Source: Hymenobacter sp. BRD67 (GTDB lineage: Bacteria > Bacteroidota > Bacteroidia > Cytophagales > Hymenobacteraceae). Taken from it: a stretch of DNA of 64,000 bases. The stretch's first letter is position 1, and each line of letters opens with the position of its first letter. Location of the stretch: positions 3,844,001 through 3,908,000 of the forward strand of contig NZ_CP053904.1 in the NCBI RefSeq assembly GCF_013256425.1, given 5' to 3'. The position numbers were made by a program, and so were the translations under genes. The notes beneath the pieces are model-generated. The model did not search any database. It saw nothing but the letters and a program-made list of their open reading frames with translations, and had not been told where the DNA came from. Of this stretch, positions 17,334 through 26,789 are shown piece after piece.

Positions 17334-18551
17334 TTAGGCAGCTGGGGCTGGCGCCAGCGCCTTTTTGCTTTGCCAAAACATCAGCACTACCAGCAGCCCG
17401 GCCGTGGCTTGCAGCAACACGGTATGCGGAGCCCCCAGCTGCCGCGCCAGCCAGCCCACCAGCAGGCTCCCCAGCGGCTGCACGCCCTGAAACGCCATCA
17501 CGTAGTAGCTCAGCACCCGGCCCCGCATCCGGTCGTCCACGTGGGTTTGCACAAAAGTGTTGGTGCCCGCGATAAAGAGCATCATGCCGGTTCCGCTCAG
17601 CACGCTAAATACCAGGGCTACAGGAAGCCGGGCGCTCAGCGCAAAGCCCAGCAGCCCGAGGCAAAACGCCAGCGCCGCGTAGCTGACATGACGGCTCTGG
17701 TGGCTGCCGGCCGGGCGCGAGGCTAGGTACAGTGCCCCCGCGAGCGCGCCTAGGCCCGACATGCTGTTGAGCCAGCCAAACGTGCCCGCTGCCCCGTGAA
17801 ATACCTCACGGGCAAACACCGGCAGCAGCGTGCCATAGGGCATGACGCAACAGGCTATTCCCGCCATCAGTAGAATTTGCCGGCGCAGTCCGGGGGCCTG
17901 GCGCAGGTAGGCCCAGCCCTCGCGCAACCCTTCCCAGGTGCCTGGGCGATGTGCCCGCGGCGGGCGCGGTACCAGGCGCATGAGCAGCAGCGAGGCTATC
18001 ACGGCCCCAAAGCTGAGCGCATTGAGTGCAAAGCAAGTCCCTGCCCCCAGGTAGGTGAGCAGCAGGCCGGCAATGGCGGGCCCCAGCAGCCGGGCCACGT
18101 TCACCATAGTCGAGTTCAAGGCAATGGCGTTGGGCAGGTAAGCGGGGTTATCAACCAGCTCGACCAGCAGCGATTGCCGGGCCGGAATGTCGAAGGCATT
18201 GATGGTGCCCAGCAATAAGCTCAGGCTGGCCACGGCCCAGGTGTTATAATAGCCGCCCAGCACCAGCCCCGCCAGCAGGCTGGCCTGGATAAAAGAGGCC
18301 ACTTGCGTAAAGACCAGGATGCGGTAGCGGCTGTAGCGGTCGGCCACTGTGCCGCCGTAGGGCGCCAGCAATAGCGTCGGAATCTGGCCCGCGAACATAA
18401 CCACGCCCAGCAGCACGCTCGAATGCGTGGCCGAATATACAAGCCAGCCCACGGCCAGCCGCTGCATCCAGGTGCCGATGAGCGACACCGACTGCCCGGC
18501 GTAGTACAGACGAAAATTGCGGTGCTCAAGCGAGCGGAAGGCGGTAAGCAA
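17334..18551 (-). CDS. MFS transporter, EntS/MFS_3 type
   Basis: A 405-residue major-facilitator exporter with about 12 hydrophobic helices. The start FRSLEHRNFRLYYAGQSVSLIGTWMQ and the loop-2-3 motif APYGGTVADRYSRYRIL are typical of the MFS_3 group that includes the enterobactin exporter EntS. Substrate unknown; siderophore or drug efflux is the family theme. The gene is followed by an alpha/beta hydrolase on the same strand. Confidence 0.88.
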   Translation of the reverse strand: MLTAFRSLEHRNFRLYYAGQSVSLIGTWMQRLAVGWLVYSATHSSVLLGVVMFAGQIPTLLLAPYGGTVADRYSRYRILVFTQVASFIQASLLAGLVLGGYYNTWAVASLSLLLGTINAFDIPARQSLLVELVDNPAYLPNAIALNSTMVNVARLLGPAIAGLLLTYLGAGTCFALNALSFGAVIASLLLMRLVPRPPRAHRPGTWEGLREGWAYLRQAPGLRRQILLMAGIACCVMPYGTLLPVFAREVFHGAAGTFGWLNSMSGLGALAGALYLASRPAGSHQSRHVSYAALAFCLGLLGFALSARLPVALVFSVLSGTGMMLFIAGTNTFVQTHVDDRMRGRVLSYYVMAFQGVQPLGSLLVGWLARQLGAPHTVLLQATAGLLVVLMFWQSKKALAPAPAA

Positions 18552-18868
18552 CGGTTAGAAAGCTACGCAAGCAGCCAGCAGGTTTCGCCGCAGAAGACGG
18601 GAGTAGTGCGGCTACGGTTGCCGGAACGCCACCATATGCCAGTCTTTTTCGTGCGCTGATTAAGCAGTAATCAACCAAGAGCCTGCGTGCAGTTACCTAC
18701 CCACCCTATAGCCGCGCTCCGCGTAAATTGAGCCTGACGCTTTTTTGGAGTTGCCCTACTATCGGCGCCCCTGGCCACTGATGACGAAACGGCACTCCCG
18801 GCGCTGGGTAAGGAAGTAGTACGGAAGATTGTGGTACCGTAAAAATAGCCAGCTGCTACTACCAATTG
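18552..18868. other. Intergenic region, nothing recognised
   Basis: About 317 bp between the MFS gene and the end of terC. Short open frames occur on both strands but none looks like protein, and I see no hairpin or repeat. Confidence 0.5.
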
Positions 18869-19632
18869 TTACCGGCTGCCCAGTCGGCGCGGCCAGCCCA
18901 GCAGGCGCGAAGTAAGCAGCGGTCCGCCAAATGTAGCAATGGTGATAGCGGTCAGGCCCACATCGGCGGCGTCACTGTCGAGGAAGTCGCTGACGGGGTG
19001 GCCGGGCGCGAAGTGCCGGAGCAGCGACAGCACCAGCTTAAGCCCCAGAATGCCGATAACCACGAAAGCCGCCGTTTCAAGAAACGGATACTTGCCCATC
19101 AGCCCCACAAAAGCCTGGGCCACCAGCCGCATGGCCAGGATGCCGATAAACACGCCCACGAGCACGAGAAGGAGGTTGTTGCTAAACGCCACCACCGCAA
19201 ACACGTTGTCGATAGAAAACGCCACATCCATCAGCTCTATCACGGCTACGGTGGCCCAGAAAGGCCCCAACAAGCCCAGCGTGCTGCGGTAGAGCCAGCT
19301 TTTTTGCTTGTCGGGCGCCTCGTCGTCGGCTGGCTTGGCCGTGTGGAAGTAATTAAAGGTCAGGTAAAGTAGATAAAGCCCGCCCAGCGGCTTCAAAAAC
19401 CAGAAGCCTACCAGGTACGAGGCAAACACCAGGCACAGCCCGCGAAACAGATAAGCCCCAAAAATGCCGTAGCGCAGCGCCTGCTTGCGCTGCTCGCGGG
19501 CAGGTCGCCCACGAGGGTAGCCAGCACGGCGGCATTATCTACGGAGAGCAGGCTCTCAATAATAATCAGGTTGCCGACTACCGCCAGCGAGGGCAGCGGA
19601 TGGTCGACGATATCTTGAAGCTGGGCGTACAT
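18869..19632 (-). CDS. TerC-family integral membrane protein (one frameshift near 19499)
   Basis: About 254 residues and seven hydrophobic helices. The two diagnostic acidic motifs are present: IIIESLLSVDN in helix 1 and VIELMDVAFSIDN in the middle. TerC proteins are linked to tellurite resistance and, in well-studied members, manganese export to metalated exoenzymes. The frame breaks at GGG 19498-19500; one added base restores GDLPREQRKQALRYGIFGAYLFRG, joining the parts exactly. The cytosolic loop before helix 4 is acidic and short. Confidence 0.9.
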
Positions 19633-19750
19633 AGAGAAAATAAGCTACTCGGAAAAAGGAGTCACCAGCTTAGAAATCCTCATTCCAAATTCGGCATTTT
19701 TCGTAAAGCGGCTCCAAAATAAGCTCCCAAAACCACGATAAGTTTTTCGG

Positions 19751-20502
19751 ATGATAGTGAACCCTCTTCCCACCGGCTGGCAGGTTATCTACCAGCAGGC
19801 GCACGCGCTGCTGGCGGCGCAGCTGGCCTGGGCGTGGCCCGCATTTTTGCCGGCCGACCGCTGGGTGGGCATGCTGGCGGCCATTATGCAGCACGATGAT
19901 GAGCAGGAGGCCTGGCACGGGCGCGGCGGGCACCACGGCCTCACGCCCGCCGGGGCCCCAGCCAACTTTACGCAGGTGGCATTTTCGCGGAAGCAGGCAA
20001 CCGGGGTGCTGCACGCGGCGCGCTTTCAGGGGCGCTGGCGCAGCTTGCTTACCAGCCTGCACCTGAGCACCTTATACGAGCCCCTGCGGGTAGCCACCCC
20101 GATACTACGGCGTTTTTGGATGAGCTGCGCGCCAGCCAGGGCCGCTGGCTCAAAGAGCTGCACCTCACTAAAACCCAGGCTCGCCAAGCCTACGACCTGC
20201 TGCACTGGTGCGACCGCCTGTCGCTTATTCTCTGCCGCCAGGAGCTGCCCGAGATGGGGCGCGAGCTGGAAATATACCGCGCCCCGCTGGCCGCTGGGCG
20301 GGCGGCGCACTATGTGTGCCAGCCCGCTGGGCCGGGCACCGCGGTAGTGGTGCGCCCTTGGCCATTTGCCTGCAAGCAGCTGGAAGTAAGCGTAGAAGCT
20401 CAGCAGCTGCAGCAGCTGCAGTTTCGCGACGATGCCGAGCTGGCGGCGGCGTTGCGCCAAGCACCCACCAAAACCCTGAGTTGGACACTACAGGCCGGCT
20501 AG
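19751..20502 (+). CDS. DUF3891 family protein (one frameshift near 20089)
   Basis: A 250-residue soluble protein of DUF3891, of unknown function. The first half has VIYQQAHALLAAQLAW and the AAIMQHDDEQEAWHG motif, a histidine/acid cluster that looks like a metal site; the second half has LLHWCDRLSLILCRQELPEMGR, also conserved in the family and reminiscent of HD-type all-alpha proteins. Restoring a G at 20088-20090 joins YEPLRG to SHPDTTAFLDEL. The assignment is by wording; function remains open. Confidence 0.75.
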
Positions 20503-20609
20503 CCGGCCCACCCAGCGGGTGCCCGAAAGCTAACGGATTATTTTTTTGCGCATTTTTAAGCAAAACGCTTGCCTGCGCCGTATTCCTCCCGCATCTCAAG
20601 CCACCTGCT

Positions 20610-21577
20610 ATGGCCCGCTATACGCTTTCCGATATATTTACCGTGGCCAAGTCGGCCGCTGGCGAGTTTGGCAACAACAACTCGTTCCGGCACGCGGCGG
20701 CGCTCTCGTACTACACTATTTTTTCGTTGCCGCCGCTGCTGCTCATCGTCATCACGATAACCAGCGCGATTTATGGCGGCGATGCCCTTACGGGGCAGAT
20801 TTACGGGCAGCTCAAAGGGCTGGTCGGGGCCGAGTCGGCCAAGTTTCTGCAAGACAGTATTGCCAAGTTTACGCTTGAGCAAAAAAGTGGCCTGGCCACG
20901 GCTATCGGGGTGGGTACGCTCGTTTTTGCCGCTACTACTTTCTTTGTCACGCTCCAGGAAAGCATTAACGATATCTGGAACCTGAAAGTAAAAACCGAAG
21001 GTATAGGGGTTTTGCAATATTTGCAGCAGCGCCTACTCTCGTTCGGGCTCATTTTGAGCGTAGCCTTGCTGCTGCTTATCTCTTTCGTGGTCAGTGCCGT
21101 GCTTACCACTTTCACGGGCTGGCTCCAGCACTACATTCCCGAAGTAGGGCTGATTGCCATCAAGCTTATCGACTTCATTTTGTCGCTGGCCGTGACGACG
21201 CTGCTGTTTGGCCTTATCTACCGGTTTTTGCCCGATGCCATTATCCGCTGGCGCGATGTGGGCATAGGTGCTTTCATCACGGCTGCGCTGTTCATATTGG
21301 GTAAATATCTGATTGCCTTGTATATATCGACTGCCAATCCGGGTTCGGCCTTTGGGGCGGCGGGCTCGGCCATCGTGCTGCTGGTGTGGGTCAACTACTC
21401 GTCGCTCATCATCTTCTACGGGGCCGAGTTCACCCAGGAGTTTGCCGATGCCTACGGCCAGAAAGTGCAGCCCAAGGCCCACGCCGTGCGCGTCGAGCTG
21501 AAAGAAATAGCCCCGGCGAGTCGGCCAATGACAAGGCTACCGGCCGGCCGCCGAGCACGGGCAGCTGGGCCGGGTAG
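20610..21577 (+). CDS. YihY/BrkB-family membrane protein (likely frameshift near 21513)
   Basis: Six-helix inner-membrane protein of the YihY (formerly RNase BN) / BrkB family. Diagnostic stretches are FRHAAALSYYTIFSLPPLLLI, DIWNLKVK, PDAIIRWRDVGIGAFITAALF and the C-terminal SAIVLLVWVNYSSLIIFYGAEFTQEFA. The ATG at 20610 (MARYTLSDIF) is the family start; the longer frame beginning at 20208 runs through the DUF3891 gene. Near the end one extra C in the CCCC at 21511-21514 gives the tail PGESANDKATGRPPSTGSWAG and a stop at 21577 (322 residues); uncorrected, the frame runs to 21746. Function unknown. Confidence 0.85.
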
Positions 21578-21948
21578 GCGGCCGTTGGGGCTAAAAAAAG
21601 CCGGCAGTTTCCACTACTGCGCTGCCGCCGGCCGAGGTAATGAGTCATTCAGAAGTTATCAGCCAGCTATCTGTCCGGCCTGGCTGGAGGCAGCTGACTT
21701 AGCTCGGCTACTGCCTGCAGGCGGCGGGCATTCTCAAGAGAGTTAGAGCAGTCACTGCCTCCAAAGCCGGATGCAACCCGGAGCCTGCCAATGCCTGCGG
21801 CCAGCGGGTGCAGCTCCGGGTCTATACCGTGCGCGACGAGTTCAAGGAAGCATCTTCTGGCTGAGTTGACTACCAAAAAAGACCCCGGCCGCTCCACGCC
21901 TGCTGCACGTAGCAGCGCTGAGCTGACCGCCTGCCCTACCTTAGGGCG
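21578..21948. other. Intergenic region, possible short remnant
   Basis: About 370 bp without a convincing gene. A hairpin-like GC-rich stretch lies near 21601-21635. One plus-strand frame around 21730-21865 reads AGCNPEPANACGQ..VYTVRDEF before a stop and looks mildly protein-like but has no ATG; it may be a gene remnant. Nothing else recognised. Confidence 0.3.
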
Positions 21949-22701
21949 ATGAAGCACTTTTTCCTTTTTCTACTCACGGTAGTAGTGCTGAACCGATTTG
22001 GCGTGGCCCGGCCAGCCCCTGCGGCCTGGCCTGCCGACACCGTGCGCGGCCAGGCCCGCCTCACGCAGCAGCTCAGCGCCAGCCTCTGCACCCGGCTGCT
22101 TGCCGAGAGCCAGCATACCACCTTTACGGCGCTTACGCCTGCCCAGGGCCAGGTGCTGATGGCGCGCCTGCTGCTGGGGGCGGTGGCTGACAATGCCACG
22201 GCTTTGACCGCGCTACTAGAGCCGATGGGGCCGACGCGGGGCCGTGCGCTAAAGCACACCCTGACCGACGACGCTGTATTGAGGATGGCTCAGCAATGCC
22301 CACTGGCTAGCACCCTGATAGCTCACTTGAGCCAGCAGCAGGCCCACATAGCTATCAGCGACGACGAGCGACCTACGTTGCTGCCAGTGGCCCGCCTGGC
22401 GTGCCGCTGTCTCGACACTGCTGCCGTGCGGCAGCCTTTCGCGCAGCTTAGTTTGGAAGCACGTACGGCGCTGAGCGGCGAAGCAATACGCTACGCCGCC
22501 CAGCGCAACCAGGAAGCGCTGCTGGCGCAGTATGGCGAAGCCTTGGCGAACGACAGCACGCTCAGCCAGCAGGTTGGAGAAAAAGTAACCTTGCTTATGC
22601 TCGAAATATGTCCGGCCTATCTGCTACAGCTCACCCGCGACTACCCGGCTCCGGCAGCGCCGAAGGCAAGCCCCCTCACCGGCCCTAATATTTATTTCTA
22701 A
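21949..22701 (+). CDS. Secreted protein with internal repeat and paired cysteines (paralogue 1)
   Basis: A 250-residue protein with a signal peptide (MKHFFLFLLTVVVLNRFGVARPAPA). The mature part is helical and built from two similar halves of about 100 residues: each begins with a Cys-containing helix (SASLCTRLL; RLACRCLDT), continues with an F-x-x-L-S/T motif (FTALTPAQG; FAQLSLEAR) and ends with a second Cys (MAQQCPLASTLI; MLEICPAYLLQL). This pattern is shared with the next gene (22717-23466). The family is not one I recognise. It probably folds in the periplasm with disulfides. Confidence 0.75.
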   Translation: MKHFFLFLLTVVVLNRFGVARPAPAAWPADTVRGQARLTQQLSASLCTRLLAESQHTTFTALTPAQGQVLMARLLLGAVADNATALTALLEPMGPTRGRALKHTLTDDAVLRMAQQCPLASTLIAHLSQQQAHIAISDDERPTLLPVARLACRCLDTAAVRQPFAQLSLEARTALSGEAIRYAAQRNQEALLAQYGEALANDSTLSQQVGEKVTLLMLEICPAYLLQLTRDYPAPAAPKASPLTGPNIYF

Positions 22702-22716
22702 CTACAGTTACCTTTT

Positions 22717-23466
22717 TTGATGAGAAATAATTACTGCTGGCTGAGTTGCTTGTTTTTTCTGGTGCTGGCGGGCCAGGCAAAAGCCCAAACTACCCCTGCC
22801 GACACGTTGCTCGGCCATGCCGCCACCGTGCGGCGCCTGAGCCGCGCTTTTTGTCAGCAGGTCACGGCCCGCGGCCACCAAACGGCTTTGGCCGCGCTCA
22901 GCCCCGAGGCGGCGCAGGCGCTGGTTCTGCGCGAGTATAGCACTGTGCTTCAGGCCGACACGGCCGCCGTGCGCCTGCTGGTAGCCGAAAGCCAGCGCCT
23001 CTCGGAGGACCAAAATGACGTTGCGGAAACACGCCTTAGCCGGCAAGTGCTGATTGCCAACTACGAAAGCTGCCCGGCCGGCCGGCTACTGGCGGCCTCG
23101 CTTTCGCAAACCACCGGCGCCCGCCAGTATGCCAGCGCACACGCCCCGGCCCTGGCCCCGGCCGAGCGCCGCGTGTTGCTGCCGCTGGCAGTAGCTATGT
23201 GCTCCCGACTTACCGCCGCTAACGCCCGCGCGCCCCTGGCCCAGCTTTCGCTACGGCAGCGGCGCCAGCGGTTCATGCAGGTGCTCCACAATGAATTTAA
23301 AGCACACACCGACGCCATGGTGCGCTACTACGGGCCGGCCCGCATCGACACTGAGCTGCGTAGCGGGCGGCTCGACCAAAAAATTATGAGCCTGATGGGG
23401 CAGCTACCCGATTGCGCGCGCTACCTGGTTTTACTCGAAGGCATGCCCAATCCACCTAGTCATTGA
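22717..23466 (+). CDS. Secreted protein with internal repeat and paired cysteines (paralogue 2)
   Basis: A 249-residue protein, 16 bp after its paralogue, with a signal peptide ending AGQAKAQ. Shared landmarks with the upstream protein include ADTLLGHA..VRRLSRAFC against ADTVRGQARLTQQLSASLC, YESCPAGRLLAASLSQ against QQCPLASTLIAHLSQ, LLPLAVAMC against LLPVARLAC, and a C-terminal LPDCARYLVLL against EICPAYLLQL. The twofold internal repeat and four main cysteines are kept while the rest has diverged. Function unknown. Confidence 0.75.
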   Translation: MMRNNYCWLSCLFFLVLAGQAKAQTTPADTLLGHAATVRRLSRAFCQQVTARGHQTALAALSPEAAQALVLREYSTVLQADTAAVRLLVAESQRLSEDQNDVAETRLSRQVLIANYESCPAGRLLAASLSQTTGARQYASAHAPALAPAERRVLLPLAVAMCSRLTAANARAPLAQLSLRQRRQRFMQVLHNEFKAHTDAMVRYYGPARIDTELRSGRLDQKIMSLMGQLPDCARYLVLLEGMPNPPSH

Positions 23467-23493
23467 GCTGGGCAGTGACGGGCAACCTCGCTG

Positions 23494-24570
23494 CTAGGCC
23501 ACTACTTCCTTCTTCTCCTTCACGGCCAGCTGCCCGCAGGCTGCGTCAATATCCTTGCCCCGCGAGCGGCGAATGTTGGTTTGCACGCCCCGGTCGGCCA
23601 GGTACTTGTGGAAGGCCGTAATTTTATCGGCCTCCGCGTTCTGGTAGCTGGCGTTCTCGATGGGGTTGTACTCGATGAGGTTAATCTTGCAGGGCAGCCA
23701 CTTGCTGATGGTGTACAGCTCAGCGGCATCTTCCAGGCCATCGTTAAAGTTCTCGAACACAATGTATTCGTAGGTGACTTTGCGGCCGGTTTTCTGGTGG
23801 TAGTACTGCAGGGCTTCCTTCAAAGCGGCCAGGGAATTGGCCTCGTTGATGGGCATAATCTCGTTGCGCTTCGTGTCGTTGGGCGCGTGCAACGAGAGCG
23901 CCAGGTTGGCTTTTACGTCGTCGTCGGCCAGCTTCTTTATCATCTTGGCAATGCCGGCCGTGCTGATGGTGATGCGGCGCGGGGCCATGTTGAGGCCGTC
24001 GGGCGCGGTGATACGGCGCACGCTTTCCACCACGTTGGCGTAGTTGAGCAGCGGCTCGCCCATGCCCATGTACACGATGTTGGTGAGCGGCGTGCCATAC
24101 TGGGCCTCGCACTGCTCCCGGATGCGCACCACCTGGTCGTAAATCTCGGCCGCGTCGAGGTTACGCTTGCGGTCCATGTAGCCGGTGGCGCAAAACTTAC
24201 AGGTGAGCGAGCAGCCCACCTGGCTCGAAATGCAGGCCGTCATGCGCGTATCGTGTGGAATGAGCACGCCCTCCACAATGTTGCCGTCGTGCAGCCGAAA
24301 CGCCGACTTGATAGTGCCGTCGTTGCTGAGCTGCTGGTTTTGCACGGCCACGCCGTTTATCACGAAGTGGGCGGCCAGCAACTCGCGGGTAGCCAGCGAG
24401 ATATTGTTCATCTCCTCAAACGAGCCGGCCGTGTTTTTCCACAGCCACTCCGTCACCTGCTTGGCGCGAAACGGCTTTTCGCCGTGCGCCACCATAAACG
24501 CCTTGAGATCGTCGGGCGAGGTTTTGCGGATGTCGCGTTTGGCAGGGGCAAGTTCGAGTTCCAATAACAT
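23494..24570 (-). CDS. rlmN: 23S rRNA (adenine2503-C2) methyltransferase
   Basis: Radical-SAM enzyme that methylates A2503 of 23S rRNA and A37 of some tRNAs. The 358-residue protein has the cluster motif CSLTCKFCATG, the MGMGEPLLNY motif, ITISTAGI and NLALSLHAPND; a near-C-terminal Cys (AACGQL) is the methyl-carrying cysteine. The ATG at 24570 (MLLELELAPAKRD) is chosen; the frame extends to 24585 but a promoter element lies at 24575-24582. Confidence 0.96.
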   Translation of the reverse strand: MLLELELAPAKRDIRKTSPDDLKAFMVAHGEKPFRAKQVTEWLWKNTAGSFEEMNNISLATRELLAAHFVINGVAVQNQQLSNDGTIKSAFRLHDGNIVEGVLIPHDTRMTACISSQVGCSLTCKFCATGYMDRKRNLDAAEIYDQVVRIREQCEAQYGTPLTNIVYMGMGEPLLNYANVVESVRRITAPDGLNMAPRRITISTAGIAKMIKKLADDDVKANLALSLHAPNDTKRNEIMPINEANSLAALKEALQYYHQKTGRKVTYEYIVFENFNDGLEDAAELYTISKWLPCKINLIEYNPIENASYQNAEADKITAFHKYLADRGVQTNIRRSRGKDIDAACGQLAVKEKKEVVA

Positions 24571-24574
24571 AGGG

Positions 24575-24582
24575 CAAAGATA
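24575..24582 (-). promoter_or_regulatory. TAnnTTTG element touching the rlmN start (possible leaderless mRNA)
   Basis: TATCTTTG on the minus strand ends 5 bp before the ATG at 24570, so a transcript from it would start at or next to the ATG. No -33 TTG is evident. Confidence 0.35.
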
Positions 24583-24626
24583 CAAACAGCCAAAGCGTTG
24601 GGTTCCCGCTCTGCCCGGCGACTTGG

Positions 24627-25073
24627 CTATTTTGTTGGCCGTTGCTTAGCCCGCCAGTTGAACCTGATTGGAACGGTCATGTCACTAGCAATCGGTTTGC
24701 CCGCTTCCAGAAGTAGCTCAAATTGTGGCAATTGCCGTACGGCCAGCAGCGCGGCCACATCACAGTCATATTGCAGGCTTTCGGCAATACGGGCATTCTT
24801 AACTATGCCGTCGGGCGTGACCGTGAACCGGACAAATACCCAGCCGTCGATATGCTGGGCACGGATAACGTCCCATGGCCGGACCATGCGTTGCTGAATT
24901 GCCTCCGTCAGGGTCACTTGCTTGCCGCTGCTAAGCAGGTGTGGCCAGCCGGCCGGTGGGTGCCCCTCTATTTGCGTAGCATTTGCTTGTTGAGCCGCAC
25001 CTGGCAGTGCAGCCCCCAGGCTTAGGCTACTAAGGAGGGCTAGCCGGGCAATTGATAGTAAGGAAGAATGCAT
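24627..25073 (-). CDS. TonB C-terminal domain protein
   Basis: About 148 residues from the ATG at 25073 (MHSSLLSIARLALLSS), with a signal peptide ending PGAAQQ. The remainder is one TonB_C domain: GWVFVRFTVTPDGIVKNARIAESLQYDCDVAALLAVRQLPQF. Free-standing exported TonB_C proteins are frequent in Bacteroidota and are thought to act with the outer membrane or as divergent energy transducers. A related but defective copy lies just upstream (25176-25505). Confidence 0.8.
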   Translation of the reverse strand: MHSSLLSIARLALLSSLSLGAALPGAAQQANATQIEGHPPAGWPHLLSSGKQVTLTEAIQQRMVRPWDVIRAQHIDGWVFVRFTVTPDGIVKNARIAESLQYDCDVAALLAVRQLPQFELLLEAGKPIASDMTVPIRFNWRAKQRPTK

Positions 25074-25175
25074 ATTAACTGACAACGTGGCAATTGGAAT
25101 AGCTAGTACGTAACCGGCCCCGAATAAAATTTCGGCAAAAACGACCCCACTTAGCCAATACTTATTTTTCGCCAT

Positions 25176-25505
25176 CTATCTTCTCACATAAACTTTCGGG
25201 GTGCTTTGCGCAAGCAAGGCTGAGACGATACCCTCCGAACCTGAAACAGGTAATGCTGGCGAAGGGAAAAGTACTGGACCGCTTTGCGGGGCTGGCCTGT
25301 GTAGCCCGAGGGGATAGGTAATGCTTTTTTGGATAGCCAGTGCAATAGCTTGCATGCCACCCCCACCCGGTAGCTGGGGCATTTTTTCGACGCAGGTATA
25401 TACAGCTTTCTCGGAAGAATTAGGTGTTTGGGCAGTAGCGGCTAGGGCAATGCACAGAGCTAAATAGCTAGTGAGTACTACTGGTTTCAATAAAGAAAAA
25501 GCCAT
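25176..25505 (-). CDS. Truncated TonB-C-like exported protein
   Basis: About 109 residues from the ATG at 25505 (MAFSLLKPVVLTSYLAL), with a signal peptide ending ATAQ. The YTCVEKMPQLPGGGGMQAIALAIQKSITYP stretch is typical of the region preceding a TonB_C domain in Bacteroidota. After an unusual 37-residue Pro/Ser-rich stretch the chain reaches KVYVRR and stops, exactly where the domain's first strand (normally xVYVRFxV) would continue. It is probably a decayed copy; no single-base repair restores the domain. Confidence 0.6.
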   Translation of the reverse strand: MAFSLLKPVVLTSYLALCIALAATAQTPNSSEKAVYTCVEKMPQLPGGGGMQAIALAIQKSITYPLGLHRPAPQSGPVLFPSPALPVSGSEGIVSALLAQSTPKVYVRR

Positions 25506-25595
25506 CCTGATTATTTGCAATAAGATAGTAATTGCTATCGAATATATGGCTAATACCCAAGATTCGTTGCCAGCCCTTCGGGTAGGCACCGCAGT

Positions 25596-25976
25596 TTATG
25601 CGTGTTGTAGTCGAAGCATAGCATCCCAAGTTTTGGCGCGGGTTATTTCCTTGCCCGCCTGGTTTCTGACTTGGTACACGATGTCGAAGCCATATTTGCC
25701 GGGGTCGTTGGCGGCCATGTCGATGGTCAGCGTATCGCCGTAAAACGCCTCGGCTTTGTACTCAATTGCTACATCAACCATAATAAAGCCCAGCTTGGTA
25801 GCGGGGTCAAACTCGGCCGCGCCGAGGTGGGCCAGAAACTGCACCCGCGCCTCGTGCAGGATACCGAGCAGCGCGTCGTTGCCGAGGTGGCCACCGTAGT
25901 TAAGGTCGGTAATGCGTACCGGCAGCGTGGCAGCGAAGGAAAAGGTATCGGGCAGGGCTATTTTTACGCGGGCCAT
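25596..25976 (-). CDS. Acyl-CoA thioesterase, 4HBT hotdog family
   Basis: A 126-residue single-domain hotdog protein. The motif RITDLNYGGHLGNDALLGILHEAR (about 22-45) matches the YbgC/4HBT active-site region, where Asp and His/Asn near the helix N-terminus act on acyl-CoA. Strands FIMVDVAIEYKAEAFYGDTLTI and GFDIVYQVRNQAGKEITRAKTWDAML complete the fold. Substrate chain length unknown. Divergent from mnmD with 23 bp between. Confidence 0.85.
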   Translation of the reverse strand: MARVKIALPDTFSFAATLPVRITDLNYGGHLGNDALLGILHEARVQFLAHLGAAEFDPATKLGFIMVDVAIEYKAEAFYGDTLTIDMAANDPGKYGFDIVYQVRNQAGKEITRAKTWDAMLRLQHA

Positions 25977-25999
25977 ATTTCAGCAGTGAGCAGTTAGCG

Positions 26000-26712
26000 A
26001 TGAGCAGGGAGCAATTGGGCGAAGCGTCAAAAATAGAGGTGCGCACGACGGCCGACGGCTCGCCCACGCTCTACGTGCCCGCCCTCGACGAGCACTACCA
26101 CTCGCGCCACGGCGCGGCCCAGGAGTCGCGCCATGTTTTTATCGAAGCCGGCTTGCGGCCCCTGCTCGCCGCAGGCTACCACCCAGCCGGCTCCCCCTTG
26201 CGCATTCTGGAGGTAGGCCTCGGCACCGGCCTCAACGCCCTACTGACTCTGGAAAGTACGGTGCAGTCGGGCGCGGCCATTGCCTACGATGGCTACGAGA
26301 CCGTGCCGCTGCCCCCGGCCCTGGTGGCAGCGCTGGCCCCGCAGTGGGCGGCTGAGCCAGTGCTTAGCCAGGCATTCAGCCAGCTGCACGCCGCGCCCTG
26401 GGGCGCGCCGGTAATGCTGGCTGCTGGCTTGGTGCTGACTAAAATGCGGGCAGAAGTGCAGGCCGCCGCCTTACCAGCCGGCTACTACAACCTGATTTAT
26501 TTCGATGCCTTCGCCCCGAAAAGCAGCCCGAGCTGTGGGGAGAAGAAATATTCAGAAAAATATATGTTTCGGCTGCGCCCGGCGCGGTGCTGGTAAGCTA
26601 CTGCGCCCAGGGCCAGTTCAGACGCAACCTGCGGGCCGCGGGCTGGCTCACCGAAAAGCTGCCCGGCCCGCCCGGCAAGCGCGAGATGACGCGGGCCCGA
26701 AAGCCAAGCTAA
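26000..26712 (+). CDS. mnmD: tRNA 5-methylaminomethyl-2-thiouridine methyltransferase (one frameshift near 26520)
   Basis: Free-standing MnmC2/MnmD-type enzyme (Methyltransf_30) finishing the mnm5s2U34 wobble modification. Motif I is ILEVGLGTGLNALLT; the family mark YFDAFAPxKxPELW follows. At the A4 run 26519-26522 the frame shifts; one extra base gives YFDAFAPKKQPELWGEEIF..LVSYCAQGQFRRNLRAAGW and the C-terminal PGPPGKREMTRA, all family-conserved. The corrected protein has 237 residues. Confidence 0.9.
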
Positions 26713-26789
26713 GCAGTAGCTTGCCAGTCACGATTCAATTTTATGCGGCTTCCCTGCCCATCAGCCCGCCAAGCTAACGCCTACGCCCA

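Noticed and set aside
20208-20609. Long in-frame N-terminal extension of the YihY/BrkB gene
   Set aside because: It overlaps the DUF3891 coding region in another frame, is Ala/Gly/Arg-rich shadow sequence, and the family start is at 20610.
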